The notes under the pieces: generated by a model
What the model saw: the letters and a program-made list of their open reading frames with translations, nothing else
The model's database searches: none
Told to the model about the DNA's origin: nothing
In this document: positions 12,492 through 19,754 of the stretch, piece after piece
Layout: each line of letters starts with the position of its first letter
Position numbering within the stretch: the first letter of the stretch is position 1
IMG/VR virus record: IMGVR_UViG_3300038701_000752
Span: 1-20,952 of that record
Direction: 5' to 3' (one strand)
Source: a virus
Length of the DNA: 20,952 bases
Program-made: the position numbers and the translations under genes

Positions 12492-12731
12492 ATGTCCAAG
12501 TTCATCACCCTGCAATGCGCAGACGATGAAGAAGTGGTGTTGCACCTAGACGAGATCGCTATGGTCAAGTCGTGGGACGTCAGCACCAAGCGCAAGGGCG
12601 GCAAGCTGGTGCCCGGCTGCATCGTCGAGCGCCGCACAAGCGAGTTCGCGGTCTGGTGCATCCAGCCCAAGGACGAGGTACTTGGCATGATGGAACACGC
12701 CGGGGCCGATATCACCAGGAACAGCCGGTAG
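12492..12731 (+). CDS. Small hypothetical protein
   Basis: Not recognised. 79 residues, MSKFITLQCADDEEVVLHLD at the start, looking like a compact beta domain (VVLHLDEIAMVKSWD and GCIVERRTSEFAVWCIQ) with a short C-terminal helix. The start ATG 12492 lies one base behind the preceding stop, with AAGGTGGA as ribosome binding site inside the upstream gene. It sits 10 bases ahead of the next gene, in the same operon. Confidence 0.78.
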   Translation: MSKFITLQCADDEEVVLHLDEIAMVKSWDVSTKRKGGKLVPGCIVERRTSEFAVWCIQPKDEVLGMMEHAGADITRNSR

Positions 12732-12741
12732 GAGACGACCA

Positions 12742-13566
12742 ATGCCTGACTATAGCATCCTAACCGAACCGCTGTCGCCCCATAAGGTGCGCATCCACTT
12801 CCAAATTGCCAGCAACAACCTGTGCGGCGTGTTCGACATCAACCGGTCTGGCGAAGTTATCTGGCAGGACGCTCGCTATTTCAGGCTGCCCGCAAAGGTG
12901 GTGGGGGGTATCGAAGTGATACCGCCGACCACCAGCCACGGCAGGTGCAACATGTACACCACCTACCGCGAAACAGCCGGGTGCATCCGCAACGAACTGA
13001 AGAAGAGGCCCGCCACGTTTTCGGATACCCCTCTGTTCCGCAACCCTTACGAACAAATAGACAACAACGACCACACACCCCACGACATCGAAGAACAAAA
13101 GGAGACGACTATGACCAGCAATACCAATGAAATGCTCACCATTCTGCAACTTCAGCAGGGCGCGAAGATCGTGTCCGCCGTGTATATCAACGGCAACAAC
13201 GAAGGGCACCAGTTCCAGCGCTACCACTTCAAGAATTGCCTCGGCCTCGCCCTGAAAGAAGGCGACATGGTGGTCTGCGAGACCAAGGACAGCTTCTCCC
13301 TGTTGGCCGTGAAAGACCCCGACGTGCGGGCCACCGAGTGTGGTTGCGGTCTTGGCGTGCTGAAGCACGTTGTCGCCAAGGTGCGTAGCGATGACTACGA
13401 GGGGCTGAAAGCCACGGAGGCCGAGGTCTTCCACAAGCTGGCATTGTCCGAGGTGACCAGTCGGTTGACCACCTATCGCGACCAGATCGGGGCGGACACC
13501 TACCGCGAGGTCGAGCGGCTGATATGCGGCGAGGCTTGCGAGGACGCCGAGGTCGTCGAAGAATAG
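12742..13566 (+). CDS. Hypothetical two-part protein with internal start
   Basis: 274 residues, function not recognised. Part 1 (1-105) is a beta-rich domain (HKVRIHFQIASNNLCGVFDI and later VVGGIEVIPPTTSH). A charged, probably disordered linker (about 106-123) joins it to part 2 (124-274), another small domain with EGDMVVCETKDSFSLLAVKD and an ECGCG cysteine cluster, then an acidic tail. The start ATG 12742 has AGGAG seven bases upstream. A second ribosome binding site and ATG lie in frame at the part boundary (13111), so part 2 may also be made alone. The parts may be two genes fused by loss of a stop. Confidence 0.72.
   Translation: MPDYSILTEPLSPHKVRIHFQIASNNLCGVFDINRSGEVIWQDARYFRLPAKVVGGIEVIPPTTSHGRCNMYTTYRETAGCIRNELKKRPATFSDTPLFRNPYEQIDNNDHTPHDIEEQKETTMTSNTNEMLTILQLQQGAKIVSAVYINGNNEGHQFQRYHFKNCLGLALKEGDMVVCETKDSFSLLAVKDPDVRATECGCGLGVLKHVVAKVRSDDYEGLKATEAEVFHKLALSEVTSRLTTYRDQIGADTYREVERLICGEACEDAEVVEE
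13111..13566 (+). CDS. Possible shorter product from an internal start
   Basis: An in-frame ATG at 13111 is preceded by AAAGGAGACGACT, a strong ribosome binding site with seven-base spacing and almost the same sequence as that of the full-length start (AGGAGACGACCA). It would give a 151-residue protein, MTSNTNEMLTILQLQQGAKI onward, ending EVVEE. The start coincides with the end of the disordered linker. Either both products are made, or this is an originally separate gene. Confidence 0.5.
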   Translation: MTSNTNEMLTILQLQQGAKIVSAVYINGNNEGHQFQRYHFKNCLGLALKEGDMVVCETKDSFSLLAVKDPDVRATECGCGLGVLKHVVAKVRSDDYEGLKATEAEVFHKLALSEVTSRLTTYRDQIGADTYREVERLICGEACEDAEVVEE

Positions 13567-13626
13567 TCGGTTATGTGAAAGCGCGGCTGCTCACTCTACC
13601 TAACCGCGTATAAATGGGACCGACTA

Positions 13627-13668
13627 GCCCCGCCGCCCGAAACGCAAAGGACCGTAAAGCGGCGGGGC
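13627..13668 (+). other. Long-stem inverted repeat in the 13567-13691 gap
   Basis: A perfect 10-base-pair repeat, GCCCCGCCGC (13627-13636) and GCGGCGGGGC (13659-13668), closes a 22-base loop. Just upstream CGGTTA and TAACCG (13568-13573, 13601-13606) form another. A TATAAA (13609-13614) lies between, with no good -35. No T tract follows, so this looks like a structured leader or attenuator rather than a plain terminator. Confidence 0.42.
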
Positions 13669-13691
13669 ATCAAACAAGCAGAGGAGACAAT

Positions 13692-13889
13692 ATGAGTCTG
13701 CACCAACCCGAAATGGCGCGTATTGCGCTGGAACACCAGATCGACACGTTAAGCAGCGAAAGCTACCATACGCATATGGAGCTGGTGGACAACATCAATC
13801 GGATGCCCGAACGCTACCGGGCTCCCCTACTCACCCGGCTGGTTCACCATATGGCCCATAAGATGATCTCGTGGAACGCGTGGTATTGA
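13692..13889 (+). CDS. Small hypothetical helical protein
   Basis: Not recognised. 65 residues, all-helical by eye, His/Met-rich (MSLHQPEMARIALEHQIDTL, then ELVDNINRMPERYRAPLLTR and VHHMAHKMISWNAWY). The start ATG 13692 has GAGGAG six bases upstream; the open frame upstream of it covers the hairpins and is rejected. It stops one base before the Sak4-like gene, which has no strong ribosome binding site, so it may couple that gene's translation. Confidence 0.72.
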   Translation: MSLHQPEMARIALEHQIDTLSSESYHTHMELVDNINRMPERYRAPLLTRLVHHMAHKMISWNAWY

Positions 13890-13890
13890 C

Positions 13891-14613
13891 ATGAATCACA
13901 GTAATCTTAAATTCACCACGGTCGGTGAAGCGGCGACCACACACGGGATCAAGATCCTTGTGTATGGTTCAGCAGGGGCGGGTAAGACCCGCCTCTGCGG
14001 CACCGCCCCCAAGCCGATCATAATCAGCGCCGAGGCTGGCCTACTCACGTACAAGAAGATGATTGACGAGGGGTTGCTAGACCCCGCCACGCCAGTCATC
14101 GAGGTACATTCCATTGAGACGGTGGAAGCCGCCTACGAATGGTGTCGTGACAACGCTACGTCCTACGGGATTCTTACGCTGGCCCTTGACTCCATCAGCG
14201 AGATCACTGAAAAGTGTCTCCAGGCTGAGAAGGCCAAGACCAAGGATCCGCGTCAGGCTTATGGTGAGATGGCAGGGCGTGTCATTGAACTGGTCAAGAA
14301 GTTCCGCGACTTGCCCGGTTTCCACGTGGTCATCACGGCAAAGCAGACCAGCGTCAAGGACCCGATCACGGGGGTCGAGAAGGCCAGCCCGACCGCGCCC
14401 GGTCAACAGGTCGGTCCGCAACTTCCTTACCTCTTTGATATGGTCTTCCACGCCTATACCGACAAGGACCCGACCACGGGGGCCACCTTCCACGCGCTCC
14501 GGACGCATGCAGCGTTCAACGTGGAAGCCAAAGACCGCTCAGGCGTTCTAGACGAGGTTGAATACCCCGACCTGACGCACCTGATCAACAAGATTCTTGC
14601 ACCGGCAAGCTAG
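13891..14613 (+). CDS. Sak4-like RecA-fold ATPase (single-strand annealing/recombination)
   Basis: 240 residues. A P-loop GSAGAGKT at 26-33 follows the strand IKILVY. IIISAEAGLLTY (44-55) and LTLALDSISEI (95-105, Walker B region) are followed by VVITAKQTS (146-154), and a region near 165-175 is rich in Gly/Pro. This is the single-RecA-core layout of phage Sak4-type proteins (AAA_24), which act with an SSB in recombination or annealing. The DUF669 gene right behind it fits that pairing. Cellular role and activity are inferred from the family. The start ATG 13891 lies two bases behind the upstream stop, with no obvious ribosome binding site. Confidence 0.84.
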   Translation: MNHSNLKFTTVGEAATTHGIKILVYGSAGAGKTRLCGTAPKPIIISAEAGLLTYKKMIDEGLLDPATPVIEVHSIETVEAAYEWCRDNATSYGILTLALDSISEITEKCLQAEKAKTKDPRQAYGEMAGRVIELVKKFRDLPGFHVVITAKQTSVKDPITGVEKASPTAPGQQVGPQLPYLFDMVFHAYTDKDPTTGATFHALRTHAAFNVEAKDRSGVLDEVEYPDLTHLINKILAPAS

Positions 14614-14655
14614 TCGGTTCAAGAGTAACACCGACCGTCACAAGGAGAAACACAG

Positions 14656-15255
14656 ATGGTACAAATCAACTTCAATGCACAGGACTACGACCCGTCCACG
14701 GGCGGCGGCGACATCTTCGAAACCGGCGAGTACGGGTTCCAGATCGTCGGCTCCGACGTCAAGCAGACCAAGAAGGGCGACGGAACGATGCTGGTCTTTG
14801 ACCTGTCCTGTATCGAGCCGGAACTGAAGGGCAAACGCCTGACCGTTCGCCTTAACGTGGCCAACCCCAACGCGCAAGCGGTGGAGATCGCCATGCGGGA
14901 TCTTTCCGCAATCTGCCACGTCACCGGCATCATGCAGATCCAGGACACGCAACAGCTTCACGGTCGTCCCTTCCGGGTTCGTGTTGAAAAGGTGCCGCGC
15001 AACGACGACCCGACCAAGTTCAGCAACGACGTGAAGGCGTTCCTGGACATGAACGGCAACCCTCCGGGGCAGTCCGGAGGTGGTGGTGTTGCGACAGGCC
15101 CTGCGGCACCCGCTGCGCCTACGCCTACGCCTGCGCCTGCGCCTGCGCCTGCGCCTGCGCCTGCGCCTGCGCCTGCGCCTGCGCCTGCGCCTGCGCCTGC
15201 GGCACCCGCTGCACCCGTGGCGACCGCTGCGCCTGCGCCGTGGCAACAAGGCTGA
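14656..15255 (+). CDS. DUF669 / SSB-like protein with Pro-Ala tail
   Basis: 199 residues. The N-terminal domain (1-130) matches the DUF669 phage family: ETGEYGFQIVGSDVKQTKKG, then GKRLTVRLNVANPNAQAVEI and DLSAICHVTGI. It is usually found next to recombinases and is thought to be an OB-fold single-strand DNA-binding protein. A Gly-rich linker leads to a tail of alternating Pro-Ala (about 146-194), ending APWQQG. There is no acidic C-terminal tip of the bacterial SSB kind. The start ATG 14656 has AAGGAG eight bases upstream. Role: protecting or presenting ssDNA for the Sak4-like protein and replication machinery. Confidence 0.83.
   Translation: MVQINFNAQDYDPSTGGGDIFETGEYGFQIVGSDVKQTKKGDGTMLVFDLSCIEPELKGKRLTVRLNVANPNAQAVEIAMRDLSAICHVTGIMQIQDTQQLHGRPFRVRVEKVPRNDDPTKFSNDVKAFLDMNGNPPGQSGGGGVATGPAAPAAPTPTPAPAPAPAPAPAPAPAPAPAPAPAAPAAPVATAAPAPWQQG
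15115..15198 (+). repeat. Hexanucleotide tandem repeat, 14 units
   Basis: Fourteen consecutive 6-base units (GCGCCT, with ACGCCT at units 2 and 3) encode the Pro-Ala tail. The same GCGGCACCCGCTGC word flanks both ends. In-frame slippage would change tail length in steps of two residues. Confidence 0.9.
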
Positions 15256-15261
15256 AGCTTC

Positions 15262-15284
15262 GGGGCGTCCCTACGGGACGTCCC
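15262..15284 (+). terminator. Hairpin behind the SSB-like gene
   Basis: GGGGCGTCCC and GGGACGTCCC (10 pairs, one G-U) around TAC, six bases behind the stop. The right arm also supplies the putative 5' acceptor strand of the tRNA-like sequence. No T tract. Confidence 0.45.
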
Positions 15285-15353
15285 ACCTATGGCCGGTCGA
15301 CGCACTTGATTGCAAATCCCGCCACGCGGGTTCGATACCAGCGCCGTCCTCCA
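15276..15353 (+). pseudogene. tRNA-Cys(GCA)-like sequence, degenerate
   Basis: A 78-base stretch lays out like tRNA-Cys. Acceptor GGACGTC pairs with GCCGTCC (6 of 7), discriminator T (typical of tRNA-Cys) and encoded CCA at 15351-15353. The anticodon loop TTGCAAA carries GCA at 15312-15314. A 4-base variable loop and a T loop TTCGATA follow. Stems are imperfect: D about 2 of 4, anticodon 3 of 5, T 4 of 5. I read it as a decayed tRNA, or a tRNA-derived attachment-like sequence; a functional but odd tRNA is less likely. Confidence 0.55.
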
Positions 15354-15363
15354 AATTTTCCTC

Positions 15364-15392
15364 TTGCTTCCTTTTCGGAGGTGCTATAGACT
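15364..15392 (+). promoter_or_regulatory. Phage promoter family site, ahead of the DUF2786 gene
   Basis: TTGCTT at 15364-15369, a 17-base spacer, TAGACT at 15387-15392 (also an extended TGCTATAGA), then CAGGGTACAGCAACAGC and the ribosome binding site GGAG. It begins 11 bases behind the CCA of the tRNA-like sequence. Confidence 0.68.
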
Positions 15393-15427
15393 CAGGGTAC
15401 AGCAACAGCACACCAACGGAGTCCAAA

Positions 15428-16126
15428 ATGAACTACGCAGACAAAATCGCCAAGATCATCGCCAAGGCCGAAGGCACCGACAACGCAGAGGAAGCCGCAA
15501 TCTTCATGCAGAAGGCTCAGGCCATGATGGAGCAGCACGGCATTGACCTTCTGGAACTAGGCAAGCTGGACGAGCAGGACCCCGTCGGCCTGGACCGCGC
15601 CAAGTTGGACGTCAACGCCACATGGAAGCGTCGCCTTGCCACGCAAGTCGCCCGATTCTACGGTTGCGAGGCGGTCGCCACCACGACCAACACCAAGAAG
15701 GTCTATCTGAGCCTCGCCGGTCGCCAGAATGCTCGCGCCACTTTCTACGCCATGTGGCCATTCGTCCTGGAGCAGGTCAGCAAGCTTGCCTCGGACGGGT
15801 TCAAGTCCGGCGTGTACGGCACCCGGAACAAGGGACAGCGGTACATCGCAAACGCGCTCTGCACTCGCCTGCACGCCATGCGCCTCGAAAACGAGAAAGC
15901 GCTGAAATCAAAGGAAACAGCAACCGTCACGGCAACCGGCCTCAACTCGCTCGTCCCCGTGGACATCATCGCTTCCGCCTTGGAAGAGGAGTTCGGCAAA
16001 CTCGGTTCTTTTAGAGCAGCTCGCGTAACGACCAACGGCGCGGCACGGGCCGACGCCAGTAAGGTCCGCATGGACCGTCAGGTCGGCGGAGCTCCGCGCG
16101 GCGCAGTACAGATCGGGTCCGCGTAA
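15428..16126 (+). CDS. DUF2786-domain protein
   Basis: 232 residues. The first 40 match DUF2786 (KIAKIIAKAEGTDNAEEAAI then MQKAQAMMEQHGID). The rest resembles the domain that commonly follows it in phage proteins (WKRRLATQVARFYGC, then strand-rich parts and basic helices). Function of the family is unknown; it is common in phage replication regions. The start ATG 15428 has GGAG seven bases upstream; earlier in-frame codons cross the tRNA-like region and promoter and are rejected. The stop overlaps the RNase H start by one base (TAATG). Confidence 0.8.
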   Translation: MNYADKIAKIIAKAEGTDNAEEAAIFMQKAQAMMEQHGIDLLELGKLDEQDPVGLDRAKLDVNATWKRRLATQVARFYGCEAVATTTNTKKVYLSLAGRQNARATFYAMWPFVLEQVSKLASDGFKSGVYGTRNKGQRYIANALCTRLHAMRLENEKALKSKETATVTATGLNSLVPVDIIASALEEEFGKLGSFRAARVTTNGAARADASKVRMDRQVGGAPRGAVQIGSA

Positions 16127-16599
16127 TGCGGGCCACGGTATTGACTGACGCCAGTTATGACCACACGAAGCGGGTAGGGGGTTGGTCGGCGTGGGTCCGA
16201 ATCGACCATCACCCCCTCCCGATCAAGGGTTACGGCACGTTCCGTGGTAATGTGCGCAACTCAACAGAGGCTGAGGTCATGGCAGCACTCAACGGTCTGT
16301 ACATCGCCAGCAACAGGGGATCTACAGAGGCTCTTGTGAGGAGTGACTGTATGGCGGTGGAACAACTCATCCAGGGCCAGACGAATGCCGAAAACTTGGT
16401 CGCCCTATGGCGCGAGGCGATGGCCTCCGCGTGGGGCGTACGATTTCAACTCATCACCAGCCGACACGTCAAGGGCCACGCGGACCCGAACAGGCATAAA
16501 GCCGGGTGGGTCAACAACTGGTGCGATCAGCACGCCCGCAAGGGTCTACACGCCGCCCGGAAGGGCCGACATTTCATTAATCTAGGGGAAGACGCATGA
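16126..16599 (+). CDS. Ribonuclease H-like protein
   Basis: 157 residues with the RNase HI catalytic layout: Asp8 in VLTDASYD, Glu50 in NSTEAEVMAAL, Asp74 in VRSDCMAV and Asp134 in WVNNWCDQHAR, preceded by HVKGHAD. It would cut the RNA strand of RNA-DNA hybrids, for example primers made by the replication protein. The N-terminal strands (GGWSAWVRID) also fit. It starts on the last base of the preceding stop and ends with an ATGA overlap into the nuclease gene, so these genes are translated together. Confidence 0.86.
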   Translation: MRATVLTDASYDHTKRVGGWSAWVRIDHHPLPIKGYGTFRGNVRNSTEAEVMAALNGLYIASNRGSTEALVRSDCMAVEQLIQGQTNAENLVALWREAMASAWGVRFQLITSRHVKGHADPNRHKAGWVNNWCDQHARKGLHAARKGRHFINLGEDA

Positions 16600-17624
16600 G
16601 CGTTGACACATTCAAGAAGGCTCTGGACACTGCGTCTCAGGAGGCGCTGACAGAACCGCCACGGGCGCACCTCGGGGCGAGTAGTGTTGGGAAAAAATGC
16701 GCCCGTCAGTTGTGGTACGGTTGGCGGTGGGCGCATCGCACAAAGCACGGAGGCCGGATGATGCGCCTGTTCAACCGGGGACACGAGGAGGAACACCGGG
16801 TCGTCCGTTGGCTTCGTGCCATACCGGGGGTCCAGATACAAGACTACGCTCAGCGCCTTATGTACCACGACGGATCTGACAGTTACGTTTGCATCGGCTG
16901 GGATGCAGAAGACGACGCAGCGTGGTCCGAATGTGACGATGTCAGCGACGACCCGGTTCATATCAAACGTGCAACTGACAGGGGCGAAGGACCGAAGCAA
17001 TGGGGGTTCAGTGTTGACGTAGACGCCGAGCCGTGGCCAGTGTTCGACAAGTTCGGGAACCCCGCGTATACCGGAAAGGGTCACTACGCTGGTTCAGGCG
17101 ATGGTTGTGTCATCGGTCTGGACGAATGGTTCCCAGAGGTCGCCGGGTTGGGTTGGGGCCTGTTCGAGAACAAGACCCACAACGAAAAATCGTTCACGAA
17201 CCTTGTTAAGAAGGGCGTCTTGTCGGCGAAGCCTGAGCATTACGCTCAGATGCAACAATACATGCATTTCTTCGGTCTGAAGTGGGCATTGTACATCGCG
17301 GTCAACAAGAACAACGACGACATCCACCCCGAGGTGATCCATTACAAGCCCGAGGTCGCGGAGCACTATGCCGAACGAGCCATGAAGATTCTGACGCAGC
17401 GAACACCGCCCGCCAAGTTGACAGAGGACCCGTCTTGGTTCGAATGTCGGTACTGCGACTTCCGTGAAATCTGCCATTACCAGAAGGCGATGCAGAAGTC
17501 TTGCAGATCCTGCATCTTTGCGCTACCTGTTGCGGGTGGCGAGTGGGAATGTGCCAAATATCGCCAGATCATACCGAAGAACTTCATTCCGCAGGGTTGC
17601 GACGACTGGGAGCAGATTGACTGA
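16596..17624 (+). CDS. Cas4-like PD-(D/E)XK nuclease with Fe-S cysteines and extra four-Cys tail
   Basis: 342 residues. RecB/Cas4-type nuclease signature: GASSVGKKCARQLWY (Cys35), FNRGHEEE (His63), GDGCVIGLDEW (Asp169), LFENKTH (Glu191-x-Lys193) and QMQQY (Gln218, Tyr222). Cys284, Cys287 and Cys293 (WFECRYCDFREIC) with Cys35 fit the 4Fe-4S clamp of AddB/Cas4 nucleases. A further module (302-342) has C-x2-C, then C and C. Likely a 5'-3' or end-processing DNA exonuclease feeding the annealing proteins. The start ATGA overlaps RNase H; the end TGATG overlaps the helicase. Confidence 0.84.
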   Translation: MSVDTFKKALDTASQEALTEPPRAHLGASSVGKKCARQLWYGWRWAHRTKHGGRMMRLFNRGHEEEHRVVRWLRAIPGVQIQDYAQRLMYHDGSDSYVCIGWDAEDDAAWSECDDVSDDPVHIKRATDRGEGPKQWGFSVDVDAEPWPVFDKFGNPAYTGKGHYAGSGDGCVIGLDEWFPEVAGLGWGLFENKTHNEKSFTNLVKKGVLSAKPEHYAQMQQYMHFFGLKWALYIAVNKNNDDIHPEVIHYKPEVAEHYAERAMKILTQRTPPAKLTEDPSWFECRYCDFREICHYQKAMQKSCRSCIFALPVAGGEWECAKYRQIIPKNFIPQGCDDWEQID

Positions 17625-19504
17625 TGAGGAAGAACCCACGCGACTATCAGATGGACAGTCATACGGCTCTGTGGAGGTTCCTGCACGACCCCGCTCATTA
17701 CGGTAAGAACCCTCTGGTCGTGATGGCCACTGGCCTCGGCAAGTCCCTGAACATTGCGATGTTCATCTGGGCGATGCTGAGTCGGTACCCTCACGTCCGG
17801 ATGGTGCAGGCGTGCCACGTCAAGGAACTGGTCGCCAGTAACTACGAGGAGGCAATGGAGCTCTGGCCCGAATGCCCGGCGGGGGTTTACGCTGCGTCGT
17901 TGAAGCGTCGCGACACCCGGACGCAGGTGACGTTCGCCATGATCAACAGCGTGGCGAAGCGCGCCAAGTCGTTCGGGCACGTGGACTTCCTGATCATTGA
18001 CGAGGCACATCGCCTGTCGGACAACGACGCCAGCCTGTACGGGTTGTTCATCGCTGACCTCAAGGCGAAGAACCCCAACCTGATCATCATCGGGTACACC
18101 GCCACCGACTACCGGATGAAAGGGGGTAGACTCACGGAGATGGGACTGTTCGACGAAGTCGTGTACGACATCGGACACGGAGAGTCGTTCCTATGGGCGG
18201 TGGAGCACGGGTACCTGATCCGACCAGTGCCGACTGACCCCGGCTTTCAAGTTGATGACACAGACATCGGACTGTCAAGCGGCGACTACAAGTCCAGCGA
18301 GGCGTCCGCTGCCATGCACGATCAGGACATCATCGAACGCGCGGTGGACTACTCCATCAAACTGGCCAAGGACGAGAATCGCAAGCGCGCGTTGATCTTC
18401 GCACAGTCCGTTGACGACGCAGACCTGATCGCTGATATGTTCACTTACAAGGGGTATCCGACACGAGCCGTCCACACCCGAAGCGACGATCGCGACGAAA
18501 TCCTTGCGGCTCACAAGCGGGGCGAATTGTGGGGCGTCACGAACCGCGACATCCTGACGACAGGGTACAACGATCCATGGTTGGACCTTATGGTATGTTT
18601 ACGTCTAACACGGTCTCCGGGTTTATGGGTCCAGATGGTCGGCCGCATGACCCGACCCGCGTGGGTAAACCACATCGGACACAACGGCGGACCCCCGCTG
18701 CACGACATCAGCACGTTAGAGGGGCGGCTGGCCAGCATTATGGAAAGCGGTAAGCTGAACGCCCGCGTCCTTGACTTCTGCGGCAACACCGAGCGGCTTG
18801 GACCGATCAACTACCCAAACATCCCCAAGGCTCGGAAGAAAGGGGCTGGAGGTGACGCGCCTGTCAGGACCTGCAAGAACTGCGAACCGTGGACCTTCCA
18901 CCACACCAGCGTCAAGGTCTGTCCGGAATGTGGGTTCGCGTTCCCGGCGGAGACCAAACTCAGGACGATGGCCAGTAAGTCGGCGCTCGTCAGCGGCTCA
19001 AACCCGCTTGGGCTGCCCGAGCCGGAACCTAGGAAGTTCGAGGTGTTCAGTGTCCACGAAATGACCGCCACGTTCAACGAGGGTAAAGGCGACAAGCTGG
19101 ACACGATGCGCGTGACCTACCGTTCGGGCGTCTCCATGTTCAAAACGTGGGTCTGCTTTGAACACGCCTACAATTCATTCCCGAGGCGCAAGGCCGAGGA
19201 GTGGTGGCGCGAACACGGGGGCCAAGGGCCAGCCCCGAGGAGTATCCAGGAAGCGTTGGAAGCTGCGGGTGACCTGAATATGCCCAAGTTCATCAACGTA
19301 TGGACGAACACGAAATACCCCGAAATCACGGGGTACGACTTCATCGGCCACCGATTTGAACCTAGCACCTTGGACTTGACCAAGGGCAGGATGATGCTCC
19401 ACGAACCCGACCCGGACCCGCTGGCCTCCGTGGTGGCGCAGGCGCAGACCGCCGCGTTCTACCAAGGAGGTGGGGATTACTGGGACGATGATATACCTTT
19501 CTAG
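17624..19504 (+). CDS. SF2 DEAH-type DNA helicase with zinc finger and SSB-like C-terminal tip
   Basis: 626 residues. SF2 motifs are in order: RDYQ (6-9), ATGLGKS (35-41), DEAH (126-129), YTATDYR (158-164), RALIFAQSVDDAD (255-267), LTTGYNDP (311-318) and QMVGRMTRP (337-345). A zinc-finger pair, CKNC (417-420) and CPEC (433-436), follows. The last residues are DYWDDDIPF, the same tip that ends bacterial SSB (DDDIPF). It would unwind or remodel DNA in replication or recombination. The start ATG shares one base with the nuclease stop; the ribosome binding site is weak, so coupling is likely. Confidence 0.87.
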   Translation: MRKNPRDYQMDSHTALWRFLHDPAHYGKNPLVVMATGLGKSLNIAMFIWAMLSRYPHVRMVQACHVKELVASNYEEAMELWPECPAGVYAASLKRRDTRTQVTFAMINSVAKRAKSFGHVDFLIIDEAHRLSDNDASLYGLFIADLKAKNPNLIIIGYTATDYRMKGGRLTEMGLFDEVVYDIGHGESFLWAVEHGYLIRPVPTDPGFQVDDTDIGLSSGDYKSSEASAAMHDQDIIERAVDYSIKLAKDENRKRALIFAQSVDDADLIADMFTYKGYPTRAVHTRSDDRDEILAAHKRGELWGVTNRDILTTGYNDPWLDLMVCLRLTRSPGLWVQMVGRMTRPAWVNHIGHNGGPPLHDISTLEGRLASIMESGKLNARVLDFCGNTERLGPINYPNIPKARKKGAGGDAPVRTCKNCEPWTFHHTSVKVCPECGFAFPAETKLRTMASKSALVSGSNPLGLPEPEPRKFEVFSVHEMTATFNEGKGDKLDTMRVTYRSGVSMFKTWVCFEHAYNSFPRRKAEEWWREHGGQGPAPRSIQEALEAAGDLNMPKFINVWTNTKYPEITGYDFIGHRFEPSTLDLTKGRMMLHEPDPDPLASVVAQAQTAAFYQGGGDYWDDDIPF

Positions 19505-19514
19505 GAGTAACTCT

Positions 19515-19721
19515 ATGACCCTACCCGCCGACGAAGACACCCGCCTGCTCGTGCGGTCCTTGATGGAGGTCATCCAGCGCGCCAAGTTCTACAAGACGTG
19601 CCTGACCTGCACCCACTTCAACGATGACACAGAAGTCTGTGCGTTGGCCGAGGGTCAGCGCCCACCCGCCCGCGTTATCGTTAATGCCTGTCCGGCATAT
19701 ACGGAGGAAGTGCCCTTCTAA
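19515..19721 (+). CDS. Four-cysteine mini-protein
   Basis: 68 residues: a short helix (TRLLVRSLMEVIQRAKF), then CLTC (29-32), Cys42 and Cys59, ending YTEEVPF. The cysteine module, K-T-C-x-x-C...C-A...P...A-C-P, resembles the C-terminal tail of the Cas4-like nuclease and probably binds zinc. Function unknown. The start ATG 19515 has AGGAG seven bases upstream; an in-frame start at 19470 would overlap the helicase by 35 bases without a ribosome binding site. Confidence 0.78.
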   Translation: MTLPADEDTRLLVRSLMEVIQRAKFYKTCLTCTHFNDDTEVCALAEGQRPPARVIVNACPAYTEEVPF

Positions 19722-19754
19722 CCTATAAATCTACCAAGGGCCGCAGAAAAGTCC

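Noticed and set aside
13586-13614. Promoter with TATAAA before the 13692 gene
   Set aside because: The -10 is good, but the base run 17 bases upstream (GCTGCT) is not a -35, and it lies inside a hairpin region.
14638-15249. Minus-strand frame with a long poly-Arg run
   Set aside because: It is produced by the hexanucleotide repeat read on the other strand, antisense to the DUF669 gene.
15276-15353. Calling a functional tRNA-Cys
   Set aside because: D and anticodon stems have too many mismatches to claim function from sequence alone.
15080-15427. Extended start of the DUF2786 gene, through the repeat and tRNA-like sequence
   Set aside because: The extension overlaps the SSB-like gene, the tRNA-like sequence and a promoter. 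ATG 15428 with GGAG is the natural start.
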